Part shown: one piece after another, positions 1 to 10,639 of the stretch
Numbering within the stretch: the stretch's first letter is position 1
Layout of the letters: each line of letters starts with the position of its first letter
Source: Asterella californica
Lineage: Eukaryota; Streptophyta; Marchantiopsida; Marchantiales; Aytoniaceae
DNA: 64,000 nucleotides
Assembly: GCA_036924285.1 (NCBI GenBank)
Contig: JAYKYS010000012.1
Location: 12,586,001-12,650,000, forward strand
Direction: 5' to 3'
The notes under the pieces: model-generated
Databases searched by the model: none
The model's input: only the letters and a program-made list of their open reading frames with translations
Told to the model about the DNA's origin: nothing
Translations under genes and position numbers: made by a program

Positions 1-16
1 TCTATCAGAAGAGAGG

Positions 17-1016
17 ATGTGCTTCAAGGAGATGCTTTCACGACATGGGAAAGCATTTGTCTTTGAACCACATGAGATTGGGTGTGTAGATCCGTATGTT
101 GTTACCCCGATGGTTATATTCACGGTACCGCATGTGCCATGGAACTTGAGACCAATTCCAGTACCGCGGGCTCACTTGCCTAAACTAGTGGAGTTGCTGA
201 AGGAGAAGATGCGGATGAAGATCTTGGAGCCGTCGTTTGCACCGTATTTGAGCAGATGGTTTATAGTGCCTAAGAAGAATGGATCGTTGCGGTTCATCCA
301 AGACATGCAACCGGTGAACGCAGTAACAATCAAAAATACTGAGGTGGGACCGATTGTGGATGAGTTTGCTGAAGCGTTTGCAGGAAGAGCAATTTACTCA
401 ATGGGAGATCTTTACTCAGGGTATGATTAGGTTCAACTAGCGGAGAAGAGCATAAGCTTCACGACAATGAGGACACCTTTGGGGTTGGTTAGGATGTGTA
501 CTTTATCACAAGGAGCTACCAACTCAGTAACACACATGATGAATGGGATGAATTGAGTTCTAAAGGACTTCATCCATGAAAAGACGATGCCGTTCTTGGA
601 TGACGTCCTCATCAAAGGATGTGTAGAGGATGAGAAGGATGAAGCATTAGATCAGAGGGGGTGTCGGCGATATGTCATGGATCACATAGCAGATTGTGAG
701 AAGATCTTATCTCGACTTGAGGAAGTTCATCTCACGCTGTCAGGTGCGAAGTCTACATTTGGGGGTTAGAGAAGTCTTGATCGTTGGTCATTTGTGTGGA
801 TCGTTTGGTCGGAAGCCAGACCCGAACAAAGTGGATGCAATTGGGAGGATGAAGGAGGTTTGCAACTCGTTGACAGAAGTAAGAAGATTTTTAGGTGCTT
901 GTGTATTCTATCACATTTGGATTCCTCATTATGCGCATGTGACAGATCCGTTGTACGGATTGTTGCGTAAGGGTCATAATGGGAGGAAGAGCATACTGAT
1001 GCGGTACGGAAGCTGA
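17..1016 (+). pseudogene. Family A reverse transcriptase, decayed (A1)
   Basis: The Ty3/gypsy reverse transcriptase copied element RNA into DNA. Visible motifs are the fingers region (WNLRPIPVPRAHLP, residues about 44-57 of the first open stretch), VPKKNGSLRFIQDMQPVN, and the palm box FLDD at about 593-604, which is the YVDD-type catalytic site. The frame is broken by TAG at 428-430 after GDLYSGYD, by a stop near 555, by a frameshift near 765 (an extra base compared with A4 at 62390) and by a short deletion near 980. A4 has the same TAG after GDLYSGYD. Family-level assignment is firm and functionality is excluded. Confidence 0.9.
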
Positions 1017-1475
1017 AGTGTTTACTATCATCTTCTCCAGTTCTGGGAAGGATTGATTACAAGGATGCTAGACCGGTGGTTCTTACTGTGGATACAAATC
1101 CAATTGCAATTGGATGGGTAGTCGGACAGGATGATGAGGATGGAGACAGGTTTGCGGTTAGGTTCGGAGCAAAGGTGTGAAGCGCCCTTCAACGTGCATA
1201 CCCGCAAGTGAAGAGAGAACTATGGGGTATTGTTTCAGCCATGAAAACTGAGAAAGAGTATCTGATTGGAGCAGTAGTGGTGGTTGAAACTGATTGCTTG
1301 CCGTTGTTAGGGATGATCATGAATTGTTCAACTCTTGATATCGCGATGTTACGATGGATCGCATATATCAAGTCGTTGAACCAAGAGTTTAGACATATCG
1401 CAGGGAAGGATAATCCGATGACGGATATGTTATCTCGAGCTCGATATGATGGGGAGGATGAGATGGTTGAAGACA
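1017..1475 (+). pseudogene. Family A RNase H, decayed (A1)
   Basis: The RNase H domain follows the RT thumb. Acidic residues expected for the fold can be read: D in LTVDTN (near 1090), E in VKRELWG (near 1210), D in ETDCLPLL (near 1285) and D in NPMTDMLSR (near 1425). One stop lies near 1180 (GAKV then TGA); the same position reads GAKVLSA in A4. It would have degraded the RNA strand of the RNA-DNA hybrid. The following sequence runs without a gap into the integrase region. Confidence 0.8.
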
Positions 1476-2990
1476 TTGACGACGTGGGTGCAGAGTTCTA
1501 TTCGATTGCACAGACAAGAAGGGAAGATGAGTTATTTGTTGAAGGGTTGTATGATGATGATTTGCTTGATATCGAGAGGTACCTTAGTACGATGGTTAAG
1601 CAAATAGGTTGGACGGATGAGAGGTTTCGGAGAGTTCGAAGGAAGACCTACAACTTCATGTTGCAGGATGGGTTTCTTTGGAAGCGACCGAAGCAAAAGG
1701 TGGAGTACCGCTACGAGTGATTTGCAACAAGGAAGATCAACAGAAGTTGCTCAAGGCGTTCCATGAGAGTCTTTGGGTTGGACATCGAGGGATTTAGGCC
1801 ACTTTTACAAAAATGAAAGAGCGGTATTGGTGGAAAAATATGTACAAGGATGTTGTATCTTTTGTGGAGTCTTGTTTGACATGTCAGATGTATTCGAACA
1901 TTCGACATCGTGACGGATTACACCCGACTTACCCGTTGGCAATCCACTTCAAGTGGGTGATAGACTTGGTGATTATGCCGGTTGGATTGTGGCAGATGAG
2001 ATACTTGGTACTTGCTAGAGAAGATCTTTCAAATCAAGTCGAGGGTAGGGCGCTTCGGACAAAGACAATTGAAGGGGTATGTAGATTTCTCTTGGAAGAG
2101 GTTGTTTGTCGATATGGATGTGTGAGAAAGATCATTGCAGATCGAGGAGAGTTAGATGCACATGAGGCTCGTGAATTCTTTGCAATGTGTGGGGTGAGGT
2201 TGTCACTGACAACTGCTTACAATCCCGAAAAGAATGCCAAGAGTGAATGTGGTCATCCACCCATTGTGAAGGCTTTGGTGAAGGCCTGCAACGGAAGGGT
2301 GCGCGAGTGACCTCGACTCTTACCATTTGCGATATGGACAGATCGAACGACGCACAATTCGGTGACATATTACATGCCGGTGGAACTCATCACAGGTCAA
2401 AAACCTATCATGCCGATTGAAGAACACGTTTTGACATGAAGTGTGTTACCTTGGGAAGACAATCTGACTATGGAAGAGCTTCTTGTTATTCGAATTAGGC
2501 AGTTAGAGAGAAGATCTGAGGATATCCAAGCTGCTTTGGATAGGCTGCGAGAAGCACGGTTGAAGAACAAGGTCAAATTTGATCAACGACATCGTTTGAG
2601 ACCTAGGGAAATCAAGGAAGGTGATTGGGTGTTAGTCTATGACAACAATCTAGACAACCAGCATAGTGCACTCCGGAAGTTTTCCAGGTGATGGTTTGGT
2701 CCGTATGTAGTGAAGAAAGTTCATGACAATGCAACTTATGCCCTGCAAGAGTTGGATGGAACGAGCTTGAAGGTACTAGTGGCAGGTAAACGTGTCAAGA
2801 TTTTCAAAAAGAGAGATGAGGAGGGCGATCTAGCAAATATCTTGACGGAGTTCTAGTTTGAGGATGAGGATTATGCAGAAGACCTTGAAGATGAGGTTGG
2901 CTACGATGGAAGTAGGACGATATGACGAAGTGCCCGTCGATCCACTCCTTGGTTGGTATCTCTGGTGCATATCGGAGGATGCACAAGTTT
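1476..2990 (+). pseudogene. Family A integrase, decayed (A1)
   Basis: Integrase inserts the cDNA into the genome. The N-terminal HHCC zinc site is seen as FHESLWVGH plus CLTC (near 1765-1885). The core has WVIDLVIMP (first D), IIADRGEL (second D) and NPEKNAKSE (E). A coiled C-terminal part (RIRQLERRSEDIQAALDRL) leads to an acidic tail (near 2860). Stops include TAG 1795-1797 (Trp in A4), TGA 2437-2439, and others near 2308, 2689 and 2855. The stops at 1797 and 2439 are shared with copy A2. No chromodomain is recognisable. Confidence 0.85.
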
Positions 2991-3002
2991 AGAGAGGGTG
3001 GA

Positions 3003-5003
3003 TGTCGTGTCGTGGACCGGCTCCTACATGAAATTTAGACTTTGATGCTTGTCGCTCCAAAGACACTCATGAGAAAGCAAGCTAGGCTCCAGCTTACGGG
3101 CTTCTGGCACAATTTCAGATCTCCACTTTCATCGCATCAATGAACAGAGCTCTTTGTCAGCACTTCATAGGCACTTCGTCTATTTCGTTTGGACGCCTAG
3201 TGGAGAAGTTACAAGACTCGAAAGACGGGTAAAACAAGCTAGGTCCCAGCTTATGGACTTTTGGCACGACTTCGGATTTTCACTTTCATTACATCGATGG
3301 GTAGAGCTCCTTGTCAGCTTTCCATATGCACTTTGTCTATTTCGTTTGGACACCTAATGGAGAAATTACAAGACTCGAAAGATGGGGAAAACAAGCTAGG
3401 CCTCAGCTTATAGGCTTTTGGCGCAACTTCGGATCTTCTCTTTCATCGCATCAATGGGTAGAGCTCGTTGTCAGCTTTTCATAGGCACCTTGTTTACTTC
3501 GTTTGGACGTCTAATGAAGAAGTTATGTCACTCGAAAGAAGGAAAAATCAAGCTAGGCCTTAGTTTACTTGCTGATTGGGTATTTGAGACTTTGGACGTT
3601 ATATCAAAGACGCAAGGGGCCAGCTTCCTCATTAACACAAAGAACTTCGTACGTACAGAGACTGATACAAGGGGGCAGCTTAGAGATTAGTTTGTTTCCG
3701 CGACTTGTCGGTGGAGAATTGAGAAGTCTAATACACGCGTGCAAGGTGTCATTGGGTTCAGATTTGTGCAGGCTACGTACAGGTTAAGACGATTTGGGAA
3801 GAGGCGGATCGGGGAGTGTGTAATGAGAGAAATTGAGACGCAGGAGAGAGATTGGGAGATTTCAGTTACCTGTGAAGGAGAGTTGGACCGTTCGGACCGT
3901 TCCGGAGTCCAAACTTGCTGTCCTTGGATCCATCGGGATCAGAACACCGAGTTCTACAGGAAACTGAAGACGGTACAAAGTTTCATCGGACGGTTCAAGA
4001 GTTTTGAATGAAATTAGCTCGCAGGGAAGCGCGTACGTTAGATTTTCGTCCGTCTGCGACCTGAGATTGGGTTGTTCTTCGCGATCGGTGAGCCAAGCTC
4101 TTCGTTCTTGATGCCGACGCGATCAAGGAGTCTTCATCTACTCATAGGAGAAGACAATACATAAATTGGATTGTTCGTTTGGGTGTGGTGAGCGAGTTTG
4201 AGCTGCAGGGAGCCGATTTACGTCAGTTTTTTGCAACCTACGACCAAATTTCTTGCGTGGTTTTGCAAAGGGAACTCAGAACGGCTTGTTTGGAGTCTTG
4301 TTGGTTTCAGGATAGCTAGATCTACCTACCAGAGAAGACGGATATCAATTTAGACGATCTGTTTGTGCGGTGTGAGCGATTTTAAACCACATGGAGAAAT
4401 TTTTGAAAGGTCAATCACCTGCGATTGAAAACTTGCGATATCTCGGCTGTCGGGAGTCGGATCTGATAGTTCTTTGAGGCCAACGGAGTCAAGGAAGAAG
4501 ACCCTGTCGACATCTGAAGACCGTTTGACGAAAGGAGAAAGTTCTCAGATATGCTTTTTTCAGTTCCTTCGCTACAGGTTTTGCCTCTTTGAGTTCGTTA
4601 GAGACCTAGTTGGCTATATACAGCTTGTGGTAGCTAGTTTTGGCTAAGAGCTTGTACATGGATGTGGTTTGGACGTGGGTTTCAATCGTGTGATACTGGT
4701 GCAGCTATGTTTGTTAGCAAAGAGAAGTTTCTCTTGCTTTGAGCTACGCTTGGTGGTTTTGGATCAAGGTTGAGATTCAGGGGTTCATTTTAAGGGCTTT
4801 GAAGCAGATTACATACCGCTCTGGTCTGTTTCTCAGTTTTGTGTTCTTAGGAAGAAAGAACCAACAGTGTACATAGGTACATATTGCAATATTCGTTTTC
4901 GTGGTTGTTTTTCTCTATCTTGTCTCTGTTCAGCACACAACATCTTCACAGTCAAGAACCTCGCGTTTTCCTGGACATCCTTCACGCAATATCCGACACG
5001 ATA
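3003..5003 (+). repeat. Family A 3' LTR (A1), 2001 bp
   Basis: It starts TGTCGTGTCG and ends CGACACGATA, a near-perfect short terminal inverted repeat. Near its 5' side a 157-bp unit is repeated three times; the word AGGC(T/C)CCAGCTTA or a variant recurs at 3084, 3241, 3398 and 3555. A possible TATA motif (TATATA) lies near 4615. Full-length homologues are 56573-58593 (A4, 2021 bp) and 6974-8930 (A2, inverted). Confidence 0.92.
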
Positions 5004-5007
5004 ACGT
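5004..5007 (+). other. Target-site duplication ACGT, 3' side of the family A insertion
   Basis: ACGT follows the LTR end at 5003, and the same ACGT precedes the A2 LTR start (10535-10538, read on the minus strand). Joining the two flanks restores an unbroken family B reading frame (A-I-A-R-I-S-R), which supports a 4-bp duplication. Confidence 0.8.
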
Positions 5008-6345
5008 ATCTCACGTCCCACCGATGTGAGTCGAGTTCAAACATTTCTTGGTTTGAGGAACTTATATCGTCGATACGTGAAAAAGTTTAGTGCAATTGCA
5101 AAGCCATTGACCAAGCTTATGAAGGTGGACGAGGAGTGACAGTGGAGAGATGAGCAGGAGTGAGCTTTTGTCGAGCTCAAGGATAGGTTGACATCTGCTT
5201 TCATCTTGAGGAGACCCGTTAAAAAGTGTCCTTTCCAACTGCACACTGATTGGAGTATGTTGGGACTTGGAGATGTGCTGACTCAGCATGATGATGAGAA
5301 AAAAGAGTTGGGGGGGCATATGCTAGTCACTCCAATAATTCGATGGAGGTGAGATATAGTTCGTACGAGAGAGAATGTTTAGCTGCAGTGTGAGCTGTTG
5401 CACACTTCTGATGTTATCTGTTTGAGAACCTTTTTACTTTCATCATTGATCAGCAGCCGCTCAAGTGGTTGATGAAGTCCAACAAGCTTTCTAGGAAGCT
5501 TGCAAGATGGGCTCTAATCTTACAATAGTATGACTTCCATGTAGTGCATAGACCTGGAGTTGCAAACCTAGATGTCGATGGGTTGAGTCGCAACCCATGT
5601 ACGAGTCAGCATGATCAGACTAGAGCTCGATGGCAGGACGAGGTTGATGAGGAAATAATACCAAGGTGGCATGCATCTGTCTTTCTTGATGTGTTGGTCA
5701 TCTAGTGTGGAGGGCCAGGTCGTATCTTTAGTGACTCTTTAGATCCTGAGGGTGGAGATGATGTTCCAGACCAACAGAGATATCCACGACGATGTGATCG
5801 TAATGGAGTATCTATGTACTGACGTGGTGGTAGACACAGTAAGTGTCAAAGAGTGTGATCAATTCCTCTAACGAGCGAAGAGATTTCGACGAGAAGGACG
5901 ACATGTACTTAGAATGTGAGATTATGATAGAGTACAAATATGCCACATCCATCCCAAAGGACACAGTTAGTACAACATGCCCATGAGAAGTTGAGACATT
6001 TTGGAGTGAAGCATACACATAGCTTACTTCAAGGACAATATTGATGGTGTGGTATGCACATCGATGTGCAACAATTTGTCACACGATGTGTGGTTTGTGA
6101 TCGAGTACGAGCATCGTTTAATGCTCCTACTCCACAGTTACACCCCTTGCTGATTATAGAATTGGGTTATTGTTAGAGCTTGGATTTTGCAGGACTCTTA
6201 CCGTTGACTGTATGTCATCATCGATATGTGTTGAAGATGGTGGACCACTACTCCAAGTGGATTGAGTTGGTGGCATTACCGAACAAGGCGAGTGAAGAGA
6301 CAACAATTGCGTTCTTAGATTGAGTGCTGAGTCATTTTGGAGCAC
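5004..6345 (+). pseudogene. Family B RT end, RNase H and integrase N-terminus (displaced half)
   Basis: This plus-strand stretch continues the family B polyprotein that breaks off at 10539 on the minus strand. It begins RISRPTDVSRVQTFLG, the usual end of a gypsy RT. RNase H follows (QLHTDWSMLGLGDVLTQ, later QPLKWLMKSNKLSRKLARW and a VHRPG box). Integrase comes next, with HFGVKHTHSLLQGQYWW, a zinc pair VTRCVVCDR (near 6085) and the core start LDFAGLLPLT...MVDHYSKWIELVALP. It stops abruptly after SHFGAPA at 6345. Many CAG-to-TAG and TGG-to-TGA/TAG stops are present. The remaining integrase core is not in this window. Confidence 0.88.
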
Positions 6346-6600
6346 CAGCTCTTGTGTTGTTGGCTGCTCTTATGACCCACCCATGCTCTGTGTCGATCGA
6401 CCATTTCTTCCTCTTGTACAACTCATTCGACATGATGTTGATTTCTGATCCATGATCGATCAGAGCAACCATCGACTCATCCAAGTCTCTGATTCTCATC
6501 AACGTCTCCGTTGTAGCTCGAGCCCAGTGACAGTGACTGTAATGACTTGAGCTTTGTTTTCCATCCTCCTCTTCATCTTCAAAATGTATCCCATTTAACG
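6346..6600 (-). pseudogene. Family A gag-protease fragment, orphan
   Basis: This 250-bp fragment on the minus strand matches A4 at about 60548-60785: an acidic stretch FEDEEEDGK, SHYSH, then the protease site ALIDHGSEINIMS and GWVIRAANNTR. It joins family B integrase on the low side (6345) and unrelated sequence on the high side (near 6600). Neither edge is a family A terminus, so it came in by rearrangement, not by transposition. Confidence 0.85.
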
Positions 6601-6973
6601 CACATTTCCTCTCTTTCGAGCGCCTATTACACGGTCCTTGGAAGATGGCCTGATAGACTACGCCAAAGTGAAACTTGCGAAAGGGTAAGCATTTAGTAAG
6701 TACATAGGCTCCTTCCCTGCTTCTTGTTATCAAGCGCTTTCCTATTGCTAGGTCCCTTTCAGGTAGGCGAGTAATACGGACCCTCTGACTTCCTAGGGAT
6801 AAAAGCGATCCCTAGGACCTCACTGTTGTTTCCTACACGGCTCGTCCAAAAACCTTCATTTTTGAACGCCCTATGCTTAAGATGTCATTTAGACTCTTGT
6901 CCCTAGTAATATAGGTAATCCCTATGGTGATACGTGCCAAAAATCCAGTTCATTCTGTTTTATTTTTAATCCT
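6601..6973. other. Unassigned 370 bp, possibly organellar
   Basis: No gene or repeat partner in the window. The sequence is less AT-rich than the spacers and has runs such as CCTAGGGATAAAAGCGATCC (near 6792). Its texture resembles mitochondrial intergenic DNA, but I cannot confirm this without a search. It forms the spacer beside the truncated A2 LTR. Confidence 0.3.
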
Positions 6974-8930
6974 AGGTTCTTGACTATGAAAATGCTGTGT
7001 GCTGAACAGAGACAAGATAGAGAAAAACAACCACGAAAATGAATGCTGCAATATGTACCTATGTACACTGCTGGTTCTTTCTTCCTAAGAACACAAAACT
7101 GAGAAACAGACCAGAGCGGTATGTAATCTGCTTCAAAGCCCTTAAAACGAACCCCTGAATCTCAACCCTGACCCAAAACCACCAAGAGTAGCTCAAAGCA
7201 AGAGAAACTTCTCTTTGCTAACAAACATAGCTACACCAGTATCACACGATTGAAACCCACGTCCAAACCATATCCATGTACAAGCTCTTAGCCAAAGCTA
7301 GCTATCACAAGCTGTATATAGCCAACTAGGTCTCTAACGAACTCAAAGAGGCAAAACCTGTAGCGAAGGAACTGAAAAAAACCTATCTGAGAACTTTCTC
7401 CTTTCTCCAAACGGTCTTCAGATGTCGATAGTGTCTTCTTCCTTGACTCCGTTGGCCTCAAGAACTATCAGATCCGACTCCCGACAGCCGAGATATCGTC
7501 AGTTTTCAATCGCAGGTGACTGAACTTTCAAAAATTCCTCCATGTGGCTTAAAACCGCTCACACTGCACAAACGGATCGTCTAAATTGATATCCGTCTTC
7601 TCTGGTAGGTAGATCTAGCTATCCTGAAACCAACAAGACTCCAAACAAGCCATTTTGAGTTCCTTTTGCAAAACCACGCAATAAATTTGATCATAGGTTG
7701 CAAAAAATTGACGTAAATCGGCTCCCTGCGGCTCAAACTCGCTCAACACACCCAAACCAACGATCCAATTTACGTACTGTCTTCTCCTATGAGTAGATGA
7801 AGACTCCTTGATCGCATAGGCACCAAGAACGAAGAGCTTGGCTCACCGATCGCGAAAAACAACCCAATCTCAGATCGTAGACGGACGAAAATCTAACGTA
7901 AGCGCTTTCCTGCGAGCTAATTTCATTCAAAACTCCTGAACCGTCCGATGAAACTTTGTATCGTCTTCAATTTCCTGTAGAACTCGGTGTTCTGATCCTG
8001 ATGGATCCAAGGACAGCAACATTGGACTCCGAAACGGTCCGAACGGTCCAACTCTCCTTCACAGATAACTGAAATCTCCCAATCTCTCTCCTACGTCTCA
8101 ATTTCTCTCATACACACTCCCTGATCCGCCTCTTCCCAAACCGTCTTAACATGTGCGTAGCCTGCACAGATCTGAACCGAATGACACCTTGCACGCGTGT
8201 ATTAGACTTCCCAATTCTCCACCGACAGGTCACGGAAACAAACTAATCTCTAAGCTGCCCCCTTGTATCAGTCTCTGTACGTATGAAGTTCTGTGTGATA
8301 ATGAGGAAGCTGGCCCCTTGCGTCTTTGATATAACGCCCGAAGTCTCAAATACCCAGTCAGCAAGTAAACTAAGGCCTAGCTTGATTTTTCCTTTTTTTG
8401 AGTGACATAACTTCTTCACTAGACGTCCAAACAAAGTAAAAAAGGTGCATATGAAAAGCTGACAACGAGCTCTACCCATTGATGCGATGAAAGAGAAGAT
8501 CCGAAGTTGCGCCAAAAGTCTATAAGCTGAGGCCTAGCTTGTTTTCCCCATCTTTCGAGTCTTGTAACTTCTCCATTAGGTGTCCAAACGAAATAGACAA
8601 AGTGCATATGGAAAGCTGACAAGGAGCTCTACCCATCGATGTAATGAAAGTGAAAATCCGTAGTCGTGCCAAAAGTCCATAAGCTAAGGCCTAGCTTGTT
8701 TTACCCGTCTTTTGAGTCTTGAAACTTCTCCACTAGGCGTCCAAACGAAATAGACGAAGTGCCTATGGAGTGCTGACAAAGAGCTCTATCCACTGATGCG
8801 ATGAAAGTAGAAATCTGAAATTGTGGCAGAAGCCCGTAAGCTGGAGCCTAGCTTGCTTTCTCATGAGTGTCTTTGGAGCGACAAGCATCAAAGTCTAAAT
8901 TTCAGGTAGGAGCCGGTCCACGACACGACA
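6974..8930 (-). repeat. Family A 3' LTR (A2), truncated
   Basis: The LTR start (TGTCGTGTCG) lies at 8930. The 157-bp repeats are present, and the homology ends at AGAACCT (6974), about 42 bp short of the LTR end seen in A1. It is the inverted partner of 3003-4961. It shares A1-specific variants (for example GCTCCAGCTTACGGGCTTCT) that differ from A4. Confidence 0.9.
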
Positions 8931-9017
8931 TCCACGCCCTCTAAACTTGTGCATCCTCCGGTATGCACCAGAGATACCAACCAAGGAATGGATCAACACG
9001 CATCTCGTCATATCGTC

Positions 9018-10447
9018 CTACTTCTCATCGTAGCCAACCTCATCTTCTAGGTCTTCTGCATAATCCTCATCCTCAAACTGGAACTCCGTCAAGATATCTG
9101 CTAGATCGACCTCCTCATCTCTCTTTTTGAAAATCTTGACACGTTTATTTGCCACTGGTACCTTCAAGCTCGTTCCGTCCAACTCTTGCAGGGCATAAGT
9201 TGCGTTGTCATAAACCTTCTTCACTACATCCGGACCAAACCATCGTCTGAAAAACTTCCGGAGTGCACTATGCTGGTTGTCTAGATTGTTGTCATAGACT
9301 AACACCCAATCACCTTCCTTGATTTCCCTAGGTCTCAAACGATGTCGCTGATCAAATCTGACCTTATTCTTCAACCGTGCTTCTCGCAGCCTATCCAAAG
9401 CAGCTTGGATATCCTCAGATCTTCTCTCTAACTGCCTAATTCGAATAACAAGAAGCTCTTCCTTAGTCAGATTGTCTTCCCAAGGTAACACACTTCATGT
9501 CAAAACGTGTTCTTCAATCGGCATGATAGGTTTCTGACCTGTGATGAGTTCCACCGGCATGTAACCTGTCACCAAGCTGTGCGTCGTTCGATCTGTCCAT
9601 AACGCAAATGGTAAGAGTCGAGGCCACTCGCGCACCCTTTCGTTGCAGGCTTTCACCAAAGCCTTCACAATGGGTGGATGATCACGTTCACTCTTGGCAT
9701 TCCTTTCGGGATTGTAAGCAGTTGTCAGTGACAACCTCATCCCACACCTTGCAAAGAATTCACGAGCCTCATGTGCATCTAACTCTCCTCGATCTGCAAT
9801 GATCTTTCTCACACATCCATATCGACAAACAACCTCTTCCAAGAGAAATCTACATACTTCTTCAATTATCTTTGTCAGAAGCGCCCTACCCTCGACTTGA
9901 TTTGAAAGATCTTCTCTAGCAAGTACCAAGTATCTCATCTGTCACAATCCAACCGGCATAATCACCAAGTCTACCACCCACTTGAAGTGGATTGTCAACG
10001 GGTAAGTCGGGTGTAATCCGTCACGATGTCGAATGTTTGAATACATCTGACATGTCAAACAAGACTCCACAAAAGATACAACATCCATGTACATATTTTT
10101 CCACCAATACCGCTCTTTCATTCTTGTAAAAGTGACCTAAATCCCTCGATGTCCAACCCAAAGACTCTCATGGAACGCCTTGAGCAACTTCTGTTGATCT
10201 TCCTTGTTGCAAATCACTCGTAGCGGTACCCCACCTTTTGCTTCGGTCGCTTCCAAAGAAACCCATCCTGCAACATGAAGTTGTAGGCCTTCCTTCGAAC
10301 TCTCCGAAACCTCTCATCCGTCCAACCTATTTGCTTAACCATCGTACTAAGGTACCTCTCGATATCAAGCAAATCACCATCATACAACCCTTCAACAAAT
10401 AACTCATCTTCCCTTCCTGTCTGTGCAATCGAATAGAACTCTGCAGT
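9018..10447 (-). pseudogene. Family A integrase, decayed (A2)
   Basis: The open stretches are 10495-10214, 9938-9495 and 9491-9018 on the minus strand. The HHCC site, the core residues (D in VVDLVIMP, D in IIADRGEL, E in NPERNAKSE) and the C-terminal helix (RIRQLERRSED) are all readable. The acidic C-terminus is cleaner than in A1: EFQFEDEDYAEDLEDEVGYD, where A1 has a stop in place of Q. TAG at 10139-10137 and TGA at 9497-9495 break the frame. No active product is expected. Confidence 0.85.
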
Positions 10448-10448
10448 C

Positions 10449-10534
10449 TGCCTAGCTTGCTTTCTCATGAATGTCTTTGGAACGACAAGCATCAAAGTCT
10501 AAATTTCAGATAGGAGCCTGTCCACGACACGACA
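10449..10534 (-). repeat. Family A 5' LTR stub (A2), 85 bp
   Basis: Only the first 85 bp of the LTR remain, from TGTCGTGTCG (10534) to GCTAGGC (near 10450). It is fused directly to pol sequence (TGCAGAGTTC). The rest of the LTR, gag, protease and RT of this copy are deleted. The ACGT target site follows at 10535-10538. Confidence 0.85.
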
Positions 10535-10538
10535 ACGT

Positions 10539-10639
10539 GCAATAGCGTCAACCTTCGTCTGTTGAACACCCAACCCACTTGGGTAGATGGTGTGGTCCAA
10601 ATAGTGTACCAACTCTTGGAAGAACTTACACTTCCCCGG
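10539..10639 (-). pseudogene. Family B RT thumb fragment
   Basis: On the minus strand this reads GKCKFFQELVHYLDHTIYPS...VQQTKVDAIAR, the standard end of a gypsy RT palm/thumb. It is separated from the rest of the RT by solo LTR F and from the following RISRPTDV by the family A insertion. Its 5' neighbour across the solo LTR is LKLHP at 12030. Confidence 0.85.

Larger units (their letters stand above)
1..5003 (+). mobile_element. Ty3/gypsy family A, copy A1 (5'-truncated by the window edge)
   Basis: This is the 3' part of a family A LTR retrotransposon: reverse transcriptase, RNase H and integrase remnants, then a full 3' LTR at 3003-5003. It is about as long as the matching part of A4 (from 61640 on) and aligns with it throughout, but carries many stops and indels. 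It is followed by ACGT (5004-5007) and then by family B RNase H sequence, so it was inserted into a family B element. The 5' flank of the same target is found on the minus strand at 10535, next to copy A2. The element is dead. Confidence 0.9.
6974..10534 (-). mobile_element. Ty3/gypsy family A, copy A2 (inverted, internally deleted)
   Basis: Read on the minus strand, it starts at 10534 with the first 85 bp of an LTR. It jumps directly into pol near the RNase H/integrase border (junction near 10449), continues through integrase to 8931, then has a 3' LTR (8930 down to 6974) lacking its last roughly 42 bp. It shares stops at 10137-10139 and 9495-9497 with A1, so A1 and A2 descend from one already decayed copy. 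It is flanked on its 5' side by ACGT and family B RT. Confidence 0.88.

Noticed and set aside
2860..2990. Chromodomain at the end of family A integrase
   Set aside because: The C-terminus is short and acidic, without the aromatic cage pattern of chromodomains in A1 or A2.
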